Source of the DNA: Molanna angustata
Lineage: Eukaryota; Arthropoda; Insecta; Trichoptera; Molannidae
Reading direction: 5' to 3'
DNA: 64,000 nucleotides
Assembly: GCA_963576475.1 (NCBI GenBank)
Contig: OY754974.1
Span: 10,622,904-10,686,903, forward strand
In this document: positions 53,801-55,784 of the stretch, in pieces
How positions within the stretch are numbered: the first letter of the stretch is position 1
Layout: each line of letters opens with the position of its first letter
Notes under the pieces: generated by a model
What the model was told of the DNA's origin: nothing
Databases searched by the model: none
The model's input: only the letters and a program-made list of their open reading frames with translations
Program-made: the position numbers and the translations under genes

Positions 53801-55226
53801 ACTTAATTAATTAAATAACACACCCGCGGTGGGTTATCAGCTGATTAATGTGGTAACTTTGTGTACTTGCGCAACATTCATCATTTCGTATCTTTTTTAG
53901 TAATCATTTGAACAACATTTTTGATCATTTAGATATTTATCACCTAATCGTACGTGTATTTGACAAAACATTACGTGAGAAATGGTATTGTTTTGTACCT
54001 ACATCAAAAAAGGAAATGATGGCATTATGGTTTATCTGCTTTCGTTAAATATAAAAAAGTGTGTTAACATAATTATAGTCCTTGACTTAAATTGTTTGTT
54101 ATATATGTATTTTTATAATGTTTTTACTTTCAAAATTTTTCGTTAAAGATTTGATGTTGGTTTGTTTTTCAGTGTATATATATTTTAAGGCCATTGTATA
54201 CCTACATATATATTTTTTGCATCAGTAATAAAAACAACTTTATTATATTTTATGAAAAAAAAATGGTATCTCAATAGAGACGAAGTTAGAATTTTTTTTT
54301 TTAATATTGCTTCTCGGCAAAATAATTATAATGAATTATAGTAGAACCGAGAAATCAAGACACCTGAGTGCTAAGATCTGTCATCGGCTGGCTTGGTGGT
54401 CACTTTATGCGCTTGCGCAACGTTCACCGATCATGACTTCTTATTGAGTTTCTTATCAATCCAATTATTGACTATTATTTTTATGTTAATAATGATAATT
54501 TTTTCTGTAATCTTTATATGTAAATCTTTATCTGTTTATCATAGAAATCTTTTCTTTAACCATTATATGTTAATGGTGAAGAAATTTACTTGTAACGCCA
54601 TCTATTTAGGAATTGGTTTGATGTAGCGTGTTTATTGCCAGGTGCTAAATAATTCTCACCAATCAGTGTAACAAACCAGATAAACAAATAATACGATTTG
54701 TTTAGTAAATTTGACCCAAACTAAAAACTATAGTCATTATTAACATATTATATAGGACTGTACTTGGCTGTTTTATGAAATTGTTGTTTTTACAAAGTTT
54801 ATGAACATAAAGGACATTTTTAAGATTTTATTTAGGTATTTAATAGAAATATCCAGTTAAATTTTATTAAATATCCACAATTAGCCGAATAATCACAATG
54901 AGTTATTTTGTATTTTTCTATTAAAAGCTTATTTATAGTTAAATGTGTAGTAATAAAAGTTTGAAATGAGTATTATTAAGCATTTTTAAGTATGAAATAA
55001 CTTTATTTAGAATCGTATATTCAATGGGTTTTCGCAATCATTTCAGTATAAATTTTATACTGCCCCTAAAACTGACATGTTAATATCTATCATAAGCTTT
55101 TAAAATATCAATTATGTATATTAATTAAAAAAAAATAAAAAATGGCTTACGTAAATTGGCTCCTATAACTGAACAAGTACAAAACACAAACAACAAAAAG
55201 TAAGTTTTAACTGTTGACTTAAACAT
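8733..55226 (-). CDS. Takeout/JHBP-family secreted protein, complete five-exon gene
   Basis: Exons are 55226-55151, 24154-23914, 19061-18931, 13271-13119 and 8884-8733. All introns are GT-AG and the phases agree (1, 2, 1, 1). The exons sum to 753 nt, encoding 250 residues. Residues 1-23 form a signal peptide (basic start MFKSTVK, then a hydrophobic core). The mature part opens with LPDYIQPC...DPKLNEC. Cys32 and Cys42 are the conserved N-terminal disulphide pair of the takeout/JHBP family. NLFNGDKLLG near 191-201 matches the family's conserved NLFNGD-type box. Length is as expected for the family (about 240-250). Members are secreted carriers with a long hydrophobic pocket, linked in insects to juvenile hormone transport, feeding, circadian output or chemosensation. 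Which of these applies here cannot be told. Intron 1 is about 31 kb and full of mobile elements; introns 2-4 are 4.2-5.7 kb. No stop or frameshift is present, so the gene looks functional. Confidence 0.93.
8885..9805. other. Takeout intron 4, first part: no recognised feature
   Basis: An ORF at 8932-9210 (plus) has no recognisable motif. I see no gene or clear repeat here. Confidence 0.35.
9806..10042 (-). pseudogene. LINE RNase H / C-terminal domain fragment
   Basis: The minus-strand translation contains FTGHRNFKSYFHRFNIASS, then CQLCQCPDQTSEHILLY. The order 'TGHG-F--YL-RF ... C--C ... Q-T--H-L--C' is typical of the C-terminal end of R1/I-like LINE polyproteins, downstream of RT and RNase H. 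Only about 75 codons survive and no RT is attached, so this is a dead 5'-truncated fragment in intron 4 of the takeout-like gene. Confidence 0.6.
10043..11326. other. Intron 4, unassigned
   Basis: No coding signal. 10090-10290 shares short stretches with 2800-2900 and 3775-3820, which suggests an old dispersed repeat. Confidence 0.3.
11327..11478 (+). mobile_element. tRNA-derived SINE, internally deleted head
   Basis: The pol III A-box-like ggcagagcggttagcgcgct is followed directly by ttcgaatcctgcctcgacc (B box). Compared with the copy at 62158-62322, the anticodon stem-loop region has been lost. The body continues with cacctatagcacaagcattt and gtaggaagatgtatatgtac and ends in an A/T-rich tail. 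Confidence 0.85.
11747..12003 (+). mobile_element. HINE-like repeat family, copy C (short)
   Basis: Left end agttgcatgtaagacatgag plus atccaactgtcgatgg. Right end aaatcgacagttggat at about 11987-12002. The middle of the family is deleted, leaving 257 bp. Located in intron 4 of the takeout-like gene. Confidence 0.8.
12004..12699. other. Intron 4, unassigned
   Basis: No feature that I can support; AT-rich intronic DNA. Confidence 0.3.
12700..12792 (-). mobile_element. tRNA-like SINE head (second family)
   Basis: On the minus strand a tRNA-like stretch runs from ggttgaccgttgtggcatgc (A-box region) to tctgggttcaattcccag (B box and T-arm). The anticodon arm does not fold well, so a SINE remnant is more likely than a working tRNA gene. 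Confidence 0.5.
13119..13271 (-). CDS. Takeout-like gene, exon 4
   Basis: The acceptor is tgtttcag and the donor gtaata. It encodes residues 150-200, NVKIEYNMDFVLKKDEKG through VFKLDNLFNGDKLL, the last beta-strand pair and the start of the conserved NLFNGD box. Confidence 0.92.
13491..13640 (+). repeat. Dispersed repeat, first of an inverted pair with 16781-16900
   Basis: The stretch tagccctagatcacgatttc, then tagttgggcagcagtaatct, then acttatttttgtcatt, and a 3' A/T tail, match the reverse complement of 16781-16900. The A-rich 3' end suggests a retroelement tail. Confidence 0.5.
13878..14055 (-). pseudogene. LINE RT 3'-terminal fragment with (GAA)n tail
   Basis: Minus-strand translation reads IAANEIPFGRRLPGRP then KRRKDSWTSSSQEA, followed by a (GAA)n tail (plus strand cttcttcttcttcg). 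The motif 'GRP-KRWKDSWT' is the RT C terminus also seen at 45395-45860, 17990-18130 and, tandemly, at 31036-31665. Only the last codons and tail remain. Confidence 0.65.
14056..15454. other. Intron 3, unassigned; TTTA-rich tail near 14420-14450
   Basis: A TTTA run near 14425-14445 may mark the 3' end of a minus-strand retroelement covering part of 14420-14900. Nothing else is recognised. Confidence 0.3.
15455..15890 (-). pseudogene. LINE C-terminal fragment and 3' UTR (same family as 59495-60345)
   Basis: On the minus strand the sequence follows the 59875-60345 copy: a coding part equivalent to 'HGLPLRSAE ... HNTEFLS ... SARPWNSL', then the 3' UTR phrase ttggttggttggaagaaatt and caataagcc, ending in an (AAATA)n tail. 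The coding part is interrupted and not translatable as a unit. Confidence 0.7.
15891..16780. other. Intron 3, unassigned
   Basis: No coding or structured element recognised. 16070-16220 is locally less AT-rich and may be an old transposon, without firm evidence. Confidence 0.3.
16781..16900 (-). repeat. Dispersed repeat, partner of 13491-13640
   Basis: On the minus strand it matches 13491-13640 (tagccctag, ttcctagttg, agcagtaatctacttattg). It begins with a TTTA run on the plus strand, consistent with an A-rich 3' tail. Confidence 0.5.
16901..17659. other. Intron 3, unassigned
   Basis: Very AT-rich; no feature supported. Confidence 0.3.
17690..17960 (-). repeat. Duplicated LINE 3' tail with an embedded palindrome
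   Basis: Two copies of a unit (ctaacggaggttggcgacca ... caaactcatcccgat ... gcgccaaccta) lie at 17708-17808 and 17845-17900. Each is preceded by (TTC)n, which on the minus strand is a (GAA)n tail. The first copy is interrupted at 17742-17775 by a perfect 14-bp-arm palindrome (arms 17740-17753 and 17761-17774) flanked by a direct repeat acaccaaact. A poly-C tract follows at 17940-17956. Confidence 0.65.
17990..18130 (+). pseudogene. LINE RT 3'-terminal fragment
   Basis: Plus-strand translation reads YTAANEIASRHGPLGRPPTR, then a stop, then KDSWTSSSQEAYL. It is the same terminal motif as at 13878-14055 and 45395-45860. Confidence 0.6.
18131..18766. other. Intron 3, unassigned
   Basis: A segment near 18530-18580 (gattagttttccat ... 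ttttctctttg) resembles 26449-26490, so an old dispersed repeat is possible. Confidence 0.3.
18767..18898 (+). repeat. Single-arm copy of the foldback family of 25086-25348
   Basis: It contains gccggtcgatgg, gaaacatgtcgcgaagtgac, agtggttta and, at the end, accacaaaatatccgccga. The same series forms each arm of the palindrome at 25086-25348. It ends 33 bp before takeout exon 3. Confidence 0.75.
18931..19061 (-). CDS. Takeout-like gene, exon 3
   Basis: The acceptor is tttttcag-like (cttttcag) and the donor gtaagt. It encodes residues 106-149: IDLKKLKLNIKAVGDLKLD, then IYEMSGRLLIIPLNGKGKA. The 'Y-M-G-LL-LPL-G-G' pattern is characteristic of the family's central strand region. Confidence 0.92.
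19062..20317. other. Intron 2, unassigned
   Basis: AT-rich DNA with no supported feature. Confidence 0.3.
20310..20714 (-). pseudogene. RTE-type LINE RT C-terminal fragment, (GAA)n tail
   Basis: On the minus strand one frame reads LKCAQRSLERQMLGISLRD, EIRRRTKIADI, KLKWQWAGHVAR, then a TAG, RWTPKVLKWRPW, GRPQKRWADDIAAIAG and MDEAYIQQ, then a TGA where the related copy at 33779 has Trp. It ends with a (GAA)n tail (plus strand tcttcttcttcttc). The motif set is that of the RT C terminus of RTE-like insect LINEs. It is 5'-truncated at about 20714 and carries two stops, so it is dead. Located in intron 2 of the takeout-like gene. Confidence 0.85.
20715..21079. other. Intron 2, unassigned
   Basis: No supported feature. 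Confidence 0.3.
21080..22566. repeat. Satellite of 60-bp units, about 25 copies
   Basis: The unit begins tctcaaccacagacaaatcc and continues with gatt(a/c)ctttcattactgac and atcattctcatcttt. All units are exactly 60 bp, so base differences line up in columns. Because 60 is divisible by three and the unit has no stop in several frames, long ORFs appear on both strands (20-residue repeats). They are not supported as genes. A block of about 420 bp is repeated at a spacing of 540 bp (nine units): 21361-21780 corresponds to 21901-22320 with very few differences. Confidence 0.97.
22790..23285 (+). pseudogene. RTE-type LINE RT C-terminal fragment, frameshifted
   Basis: Pieces of one RT C terminus lie in different frames: YILKFPKYVNYLKKKVFDAA, SKRAMERRMLDSTDR, a stretch around 23000-23060 equivalent to 'IREKTKVT...QK', and NRDPEWAKKVSEDIKQGGLG near 23118-23175. 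'RAMERRML' is the diagnostic RAMER-ML box of RTE-like C termini. Several frameshifts make it a pseudogene. Confidence 0.65.
23640..23810 (+). pseudogene. Probable RTE-type LINE 3' tail
   Basis: The translation GRSMSITGHRRADEEEKR lines up with MSCSGQTQADDDDD of the better copy at 47567-47770. It ends in a short GAAGAAGAG tract. Little else survives, so this is a tentative call. Confidence 0.4.
23914..24154 (-). CDS. Takeout-like gene, exon 2
   Basis: The acceptor is tattttcag and the donor gtaaat. It encodes residues 26-105, starting PDYIQPCSQSDPKLNECALR with the two conserved cysteines, then GDPSRSIPPLDPLMVKKI (the I-PLDP box of the family) and GLNIKLTDNVLTGVGNMEV. Confidence 0.95.
24371..24857. 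mobile_element. Non-autonomous DNA transposon (MITE) with TIRs
   Basis: The ends are ctttacacggacgctgtttt and, inverted, ctttaaacggacactatttt (24857 downward), TIRs of about 25 bp. The inside holds a partly duplicated segment (aaagcgatg(c/t)t(c/t)ggagtaac at 24718-24738 and 24772-24792). No transposase ORF is present. Confidence 0.7.
24865..24991. repeat. Inverted-repeat element of about 125 bp
   Basis: Arm gggtcgtattacaagagtta ... ggtcccgta pairs with tacgggacc ... taactcccatagtacgaccc. The arms are about 45-55 bp with one 11-base indel. It lies only a few bases from the MITE at 24371-24857. Confidence 0.7.
25086..25348. repeat. Large palindrome (foldback element)
   Basis: Arms 25114-25201 and 25261-25348 are about 88 bp each and differ at only about one position by eye. 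Each arm runs from aaccgttttggcatgtga to tgtcctgccatcga. The spacer has further partial copies of the arm ends. The outer left part (cggcggatattttgtggttg) is in the single-arm copy at 18767-18898 too, so the element is probably two head-to-head copies. Confidence 0.85.
25545..25890 (+). pseudogene. LINE RT C-terminal fragment
   Basis: The open part reads MTETMRLRWFRHLMRRVVDH, KRRLSITGKNRWSGRPHLVD and ILRTHDLARTMNL. 'RLRWFGHVMRR ... GRP' is a hallmark of the C-terminal tail of many LINE RTs. The upstream part (GEAIGNKVAPI...) is in another frame. It is 5'-truncated with no RT core. Confidence 0.6.
26213..26560 (+). repeat. Dispersed repeat family Z, 5' part
   Basis: It begins tactctccgcattatggaat and contains atcatgtagagagtgcacac and gtttcgtcgtgatg. 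The same order occurs at 34028-34378 and 48150-48695, where the copies end in gttggccacaacccactcg. This copy lacks that right end. Confidence 0.55.
26705..27292. repeat. Dimeric satellite, about 101-bp higher-order unit
   Basis: Two related monomers alternate. One is about 46 bp (gcatcgagctatacc, ggttcattccatggggcatg, atccattctgac). The other is about 55 bp and has the additional hairpin-forming gatgctcggcatcgagcgat. About six dimers are present with moderate divergence and a few shortened units (for example near 26940). A single related monomer occurs at 29297-29330, just outside the hAT TIR. Confidence 0.85.
27461..28462 (-). pseudogene. hAT-family transposase (ZBED/GTF2IRD2-like), degraded
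   Basis: A transposase N-terminal half on the minus strand. MEKK starts at 28462, followed by a TGA, then FKDQWNIQYFVIESSNKALC, LICNE and YNIKRHYETKHF (a BED-type zinc finger, C-x2-C...H-x4-H), a TAG, EKFEAMKRGLKSQQSSFTKL, a TAG, then a 231-codon open part: VALEIAKRGKPFTDGEMIKE, WFSLALDESTDMSDTDQVLI (first catalytic Asp region of hAT) and LKCITTDGGKKMSGKDKG (second). It stops at 27461 after the QFIEEIGE box, so the C-terminal catalytic Glu and dimerisation regions are missing. Three in-frame stops plus truncation show it is dead. Such genes occur as hAT elements in insects and as domesticated genes in vertebrates. A matching TIR lies at 29271-29290. Confidence 0.9.
28480..28714. mobile_element. 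MITE of about 235 bp with internal hairpin
   Basis: The left end ggaagattccgctacttttt and right end aaaaagtagctgaatcttcc are inverted repeats (19 of 20 bases). A second inner copy of the end creates a strong hairpin (arms 28631-28667 and 28675-28711). It lies between the hAT ORF start and the hAT TIR, so it either inserted into the hAT element or is a hAT sub-terminal structure. Confidence 0.65.
29268..29290 (-). mobile_element. hAT terminal inverted repeat
   Basis: On the minus strand the sequence cagggg-tctccaaactttcc begins at 29290. CAGGGGTC-type termini are typical of hAT (Charlie-like) elements. It lies 5' of the transposase relic with the correct orientation. The other TIR was not found near 27300-27460. 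Confidence 0.7.
29291..29680. other. Flank of hAT relic; satellite monomer and possible repeat end
   Basis: 29297-29330 matches a monomer of the 26705-27292 satellite. Near 29590-29620 the phrase tagcttttatgtcccgccgt resembles a short motif common at the ends of dispersed insect repeats. No gene seen. Confidence 0.4.
29680..30360. repeat. Diverged tandem repeat containing 'ggccacaaccc'
   Basis: Several units share ggccacaaccc(c/a)attct or gtcacatcccattc, followed by a T-rich stretch, atcatcaagtgtgcatta and a taaaatttgattaaac phrase. Unit length is irregular (about 130-290 bp). A (GAAGAA) tract lies at 30104-30118. Confidence 0.5.
30380..30870. repeat. Tandem array of about 80-bp units
   Basis: The unit includes agactattggaaatagtttg, tataaaaactc, caaaggtctacataaa and a (GAA)n stretch. 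About six copies, moderately diverged. Confidence 0.8.
30863..31035. repeat. GC-richer minisatellite (ccttcaggccc)
   Basis: Short units ccttcaggcccttcagtacc and tcccgtccc repeat irregularly. Its base composition is strikingly different from the surrounding AT-rich DNA. Confidence 0.75.
31036..31665 (+). repeat. Tandem array made from a LINE 3' end
   Basis: Five to six units of about 115 bp. Each has gtttaaatccaga(a/t)acc, a coding-like core (cgaagagatggaaggacagt, read as AKRWKDSWTFFSQ), ataggtaaaatgacc and a (GAA)n tract. The core is the RT C terminus 'KRWKDSWT' seen singly at 13878-14055, 17990-18130 and 45395-45860. The LINE's 3' end plus its (GAA)n tail has therefore been tandemly multiplied. 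Confidence 0.8.
31666..32545. other. Intron 1 of takeout-like gene, unassigned
   Basis: No supported feature. Short 'taggtacctacct' phrases recur here and across the window. Confidence 0.3.
32547..32612. repeat. (CA)n/(ACACAT)n microsatellite
   Basis: A run of acacac with regular cacata interruptions. Confidence 0.9.
32613..32956. other. Possible LINE tail, otherwise unassigned
   Basis: A TTTA-rich start near 32640 could be the 3' tail of a minus-strand retroelement. Not otherwise recognisable. Confidence 0.3.
32957..33779 (+). pseudogene. RTE-type LINE RT, C-terminal half, open frame, 5'-truncated
   Basis: The best RTE copy here. In one frame: GIKIDGTYLNHHRFADDIVI (the catalytic F/YADD of the palm), IGLEMNIDKTKIL, EEYIYLGHKIKL (the YLG box), PVTTYGLETMSL, RAMERQMLGVSLRDRIRNEE, LKWQWAGHVARQ, RWTPKILNW, GRPQRRWTDDIVELVGHGW and QEEAFIQQWSERG, then TGA at 33777-33779. 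It matches the usual RTE C-terminal order found across insects. The endonuclease and first RT motifs are missing, as expected from 5' truncation during target-primed reverse transcription, so it cannot move. A (GAA)5-like tail follows directly (33780-33798). Located in takeout intron 1 on the opposite strand. Confidence 0.92.
34028..34378 (+). repeat. Dispersed repeat family Z
   Basis: It has atcatgtagaaaatgcatag, gaatttcgtgac and the right end gttggccacaacccactcg. Same order as 48150-48695 and the left part of 26213-26560. Confidence 0.6.
34379..35049. other. Intron 1, unassigned
   Basis: Very AT-rich; nothing supported. Confidence 0.3.
35050..35345 (-). mobile_element. Dispersed retroelement with tRNA-like head
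   Basis: The minus strand starts with a tRNA-like region (ccatggtacagatgttaagc as A-box region, tcctgggtacaatccccagc as B box, about 35262-35345). It ends near 35055 in gcaacgccttgcgggtctgc, a type of short phrase seen at the ends of dispersed insect repeats. It is read as a SINE-like copy. The family is not identified. Confidence 0.5.
35563..36537 (-). mobile_element. HINE-like repeat family, copy D
   Basis: A minus-oriented, nearly full-length copy. Its left end lies at 36537 (tcgacagttggatctcatgt on the plus strand). Body phrases (caaattgtatgaagcaatg, cagcatgatgg, agaattttgaa) follow. A microsatellite of tgtgtgtctg and poly-C lies at 35740-35785. The right end is degraded but keeps the hairpin-forming caagagaatgaaattctttt near 35568. 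Confidence 0.8.
36538..37308. other. Intron 1, unassigned
   Basis: No supported feature between two HINE-like copies. Confidence 0.3.
37309..38482 (+). mobile_element. HINE-like repeat family, copy E, containing a SINE
   Basis: The longest copy. The left end (agttgcatgtaacacatgac) starts at 37312. Body phrases include cagcttgatg, ttgtatgaaacgatgtcgtc, ttgggctccg and cctctaagttggtgtttttt. A hairpin (aagagaaataaattctctt, 38449-38467) is followed by aaatcgatgattggat. A tRNA-derived SINE interrupts it at about 37950-38068. Without the SINE the element is about 1 kb. Confidence 0.82.
37950..38068 (-). mobile_element. tRNA-derived SINE inserted in a HINE-like copy
   Basis: The minus strand reads ccagtggtcgcgagttcgaa then tcctgcctcgaccgatttcg, the T-arm and B box of the tRNA-like head, followed by the body (cacctatagcacaagcattt, gtaggaagatgtatatgtac). 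The A-box half of the head is missing. Confidence 0.8.
38483..38995. other. Intron 1, unassigned
   Basis: No supported feature. Confidence 0.3.
38998..39365. repeat. Three tandem units of about 120 bp
   Basis: Each unit runs from aaaacaatacaataaacata through cagactaccaaacatacata, taacactaagtttattgatt to actattagccaccggc. Units are highly similar, so the duplication is recent. Confidence 0.9.
39426..39560 (+). repeat. Dispersed repeat family W, copy 1
   Basis: It shares 'gtcgtg..(a/t)cctttaata..gca', cccgcacac, gctggttaccccatattg and ggatatgac with copies at 46598-46835, 49130-49290 and 57060-57310 (minus). Confidence 0.5.
39655..39955 (+). pseudogene. RTE-type LINE RT C-terminal fragment, heavily decayed
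   Basis: YEDIRRRSKVADIMDYV corresponds to 'NEEIRRRSKVTDIAERV' of the 32957-33779 copy, then TGHLARQ to AGHVARQ. Stops and frameshifts follow, and tccagaagtggagggacgag corresponds to 'IQQWSERG'. Confidence 0.75.
39956..40349. other. Intron 1, unassigned
   Basis: No supported feature. Confidence 0.3.
40350..40661. mobile_element. MITE with about 70-bp TIRs and a GC-rich core
   Basis: Arms 40350-40420 and 40592-40661 are inverted repeats (aacaaaagtatcagtaatag and taaaatactttgatt are shared). A second inner inverted piece (gaaacaaccaaaagtattg near 40571) nests inside. The core (about 40440-40555) is much richer in GC and reads in places like a LINE fragment on the minus strand (TPSYWLVLRWWKDWPAF). 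Confidence 0.75.
40821..41063 (-). CDS. Short hypothetical ORF, unidentified
   Basis: An 80-codon frame starting MPDIEFIKLKFNIYKI. It is charged, with a likely coiled-coil or helical middle (ILRTEHNELKTSKLEILEIR). I do not recognise it. It could be the N-terminal part of a gag-like protein of an LTR element, or chance. No LTR or partner ORF was found nearby. Confidence 0.2.
   Translation of the reverse strand: MPDIEFIKLKFNIYKIISQVEENHSFDRDEGIQILRTEHNELKTSKLEILEIRKNVNLNKPIINNQINFTNNPLLNIFPL
41607..42078 (+). mobile_element. HINE-like repeat family, copy F
   Basis: Left end agttgcatgaaaaacatgaa plus atccaactgttgat; right end cgaatcgacagttgga. The middle has ttgataacccctgactaaaa, ttgggctctg, a microsatellite (acacacagacactcagac) near 41840-41870 and cctctaagttggtgttttta. 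Confidence 0.8.
42079..42890. other. Intron 1, unassigned
   Basis: No supported feature. Confidence 0.3.
42893..42985 (+). mobile_element. LINE 3' UTR fragment (family of 59495-60345)
   Basis: The sequence ttggaagaaattacctaatg, ccaccagtgtgaattatatt, tttatattatgtacaaaata matches the 3' UTR at 60245-60320. Confidence 0.7.
42986..43886. other. Intron 1, unassigned
   Basis: No supported feature. Confidence 0.3.
43887..44100 (-). pseudogene. R1-like LINE RT fragment
   Basis: The minus strand reads [20 protein letters not shown], then ILIYTHDATILIQGKTRALI. The first is the RT motif with LLWN-LFDDLL typical of the R1/TRAS group. The second is the catalytic box with YADD decayed to YTHD, so the enzyme would be inactive. 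Only about 70 codons remain. Confidence 0.8.
44101..45394. other. Intron 1, unassigned
   Basis: No supported feature apart from cacacacaga-rich phrases near 44470-44500. Confidence 0.3.
45340..45860 (-). pseudogene. LINE RT C-terminal fragment with (GAA)n tail
   Basis: The minus strand reads YEEIREQTNKAAVVAGCLR, MKIYKTCVRPIMTYGIETRA, MACLTIRDRVRNSEIRRICG, YWRDHVERADSVRVVKIAAD and TSRPPG, then a TGA where related copies have a sense codon, then LPKRWKDSWTSAYQE and stop. A (GAA)n-type tail follows (plus strand tcttcttcttcatcttct, 45332-45349). 'RPIMTYGIET' and 'IRNSEIRR' define the RT C terminus. One stop and 5' truncation make it dead. Confidence 0.85.
46361..46520 (+). pseudogene. LINE RT C-terminal tail fragment
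   Basis: The frame reads NYIDQIIGDVRCSSYKEMKR then LADDRVKWKDRVF, the 'SYIDQI--D----SY-E-K-LA-DR--W' tail found at the C terminus of some LINE RTs. About 55 codons only. Confidence 0.6.
46598..46835 (+). repeat. Dispersed repeat family W, copy 2
   Basis: It has tttcctgtaaaagcc, cgaaaatacaacaggcaaaa, tcagcaatgagattcacca, gtgtgtggagatacacgcac and gcacactggttatccc. It corresponds to 49130-49290 and, inverted, to 57060-57310. Confidence 0.65.
46905..47050 (+). mobile_element. tRNA-like SINE (third type)
   Basis: A tRNA-like head: cgtggctcagttggccaggt (A-box region), then gtcccagattcgattcccgg (B box). A body with gtctggatctgtgagacgat follows. Anticodon-arm pairing is poor, so this is read as a SINE and not as a tRNA gene. 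Confidence 0.6.
47567..47770 (+). pseudogene. RTE-type LINE RT C-terminal fragment, (GAT)n tail
   Basis: The frame reads RGDKRPQGRPPNRWIDDIKR, FVGPQWMGVAHEREEWRR, MSCSGQTQADDDDD. 'GRPP-RW-DDIKR ... W ... AHDR--WR' is the C-terminal end of RTE-like RTs, and the (GAT)n tract at 47749-47764 is the 3' tail. About 65 codons remain. Confidence 0.75.
47862..47913. repeat. (TTCG)n microsatellite
   Basis: ttcattcattcgttcg continues with a few gtcg variants to ttcgttcat. Confidence 0.9.
48150..48695 (+). repeat. Dispersed repeat family Z, longest copy
   Basis: It begins ctcctcactaacacaaggtg and ends gttggccacaacccactcg. It shares the order of phrases with 34028-34378 and 26213-26560. No ORF. Confidence 0.6.
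48696..49129. other. Intron 1, unassigned
   Basis: No supported feature. Confidence 0.3.
49130..49290 (+). repeat. Dispersed repeat family W, copy 3
   Basis: It has cagcactgaggtttacca, gtgtgtggggatacacgcac and ctcacattgtgcgatatgc, matching 46598-46835 and 57060-57310. Confidence 0.6.
49895..50383 (-). pseudogene. LINE X, C-terminal end and 3' UTR (downstream part of a split copy)
   Basis: The minus strand reads RILPVNKLYTY, stop, VILKHYFSNEYK, then after frame changes CKIGYNSRKVEQNKLIIPRW, TNYYGETTLKVSIPKIFNSL and PSGMD. The pattern 'YNTR-K--L--PR----YGE----+-IPKIFN-LP' is the C-terminal end of one LINE RT family. The upstream half of the same copy is at 52105-51785; a second LINE lies between them. 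The 3' UTR contains a hairpin (49943-49980, ggaactcactagcc / gctatcagtgagtttcc) and ends in an AATAAA-like A-rich tail near 49900. Confidence 0.75.
50385..51778 (-). pseudogene. Jockey-like LINE RT, 5'-truncated, inserted in LINE X
   Basis: The minus-strand frame opens with NERQQVDAIYTDFPKAFDKI (RT motif A, catalytic D in YTDF), then WISSYITGRLQ, GIPQGSHLGPLLFILYINDI, YKIFADDTKIY (catalytic FADD), NQLLLNSSKCLTITFTRK and KDLGITLDEKMSFAPHMDKA. It stops at 51040. Further C-terminal parts lie in other frames: FLITYINRLEAVQNKFLKHL, then NTIIFIILKTDEQLHIDMMY and CPSRNFRSQFLFYVDRRN down to 50648. A 3' UTR with an AATAAA-rich end reaches about 50390. The endonuclease and first RT motifs are missing, and two frameshifts disable it. 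Confidence 0.88.
51779..52105 (-). pseudogene. LINE X RT, upstream part of a split copy
   Basis: The frame is open from a TAG near 52105: YIKIDKHFNWQPNIISLC, KLKNVLAKLYALRNIFP, LIYTSLAESIILYGIEVRGK, LQARLLKIIIPKSDLPKC. 'Y--I-ID-H--W---I--L--KL-------LR--FP' and 'SLAESI--YGI' are thumb-region motifs of a LINE RT. Without a stop this frame runs straight into the inserted jockey-like ORF. The rest of LINE X resumes at 50383. Confidence 0.75.
52522..53397 (-). mobile_element. HINE-like repeat family, copy G
   Basis: A minus-oriented copy. The right-end hairpin region (gttcaagagaatttatttct) lies at 52533-52553, a tgtgtatgtgtct and poly-C microsatellite at 52618-52645, the body (caatttgtatagcagtgg, acatcatgatg), and the left end ttggatcttatgtgttacat at 53370-53389. 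Confidence 0.8.
53643..53692 (-). mobile_element. HINE-like repeat family, end fragment (copy H)
   Basis: Only the left-end module remains: tcgacagtttgatctcatgt and gttacatgcaactagttta. Confidence 0.75.
53820..54470 (+). repeat. Pair of related dispersed repeat copies
   Basis: The segments 53830-53915 and 54380-54465 share atcagctgatt-like, gtggtaactttgtg/gtggtcactttatg, cttgcgcaacattca and a following 'tcttttttagtaatca'-like stretch. They appear to be two diverged copies in direct orientation. The family is unknown. Confidence 0.45.
55151..55226 (-). CDS. Takeout-like gene, exon 1 (signal peptide)
   Basis: The ATG at 55226-55224 is followed by 25 codons and one base, then the donor gtaagc. 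The sequence is MFKSTVKTYFLLFVFCTCSV then IGANL. It is a basic start plus a hydrophobic core, with likely cleavage after Ala23 or nearby. Joining to exon 2 gives NLPDYIQPC, the usual start of a mature takeout protein. This makes the 31-kb intron convincing. Confidence 0.88.
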
Positions 55227-55402
55227 TTTCGAATTATTTTAACTTTTGTTAATCTTAATAAAAATGACTAGATGAAATCTAAATGTTACCAAACTGTGAT
55301 AAAAATCTAATAATGTAATCTGTTAAGACAAGACGTGTTTACCGCGCCACTTCACGTCTTGAAATAAAATACGTTGTGCAATATGTCGGCTATATATATT
55401 TA
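55227..55402 (-). promoter_or_regulatory. Putative takeout promoter and 5' UTR with inverted repeat
   Basis: On the minus strand a TATA-like stretch (tatatatag) lies at 55391-55399, about 165 bp before the ATG. Between the two is a perfect 9-bp inverted repeat, caagacgtg / cacgtcttg (55329-55337 and 55353-55361), around a GC-rich loop. The start of transcription cannot be fixed from the sequence. An additional non-coding exon is possible. Confidence 0.35.
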
Positions 55403-55784
55403 ATATTTATATATCACGAGTCCGAATACACATTATTTGATAATAATGATTTATTTATAACCTTCAATTATTATTATAAATTCGAGTGTGGTAAAAAGCG
55501 GGAGTGGGTCAATAAACTTTAGTAAATCATATTATGTATAGTGGCTCAAAAGAAAAAAAAAGGAGAGAATATATGTAGGTATAGTATTAATGAAATCCTT
55601 ATCATTTTTATTGTTTTTTTTTCATACTTCTATCTTCTATGATGATCCGTTGTGAAGATTAAATGCTTGACCAATCTTCATACTACAATTTGAAACACTT
55701 TGAATGATGTTATCTCCGAAAGGCACCACGAGTCAGGGGTCATAATATTATCCAATTGTTGTTACGTTGCTTATTGGAATCAAA

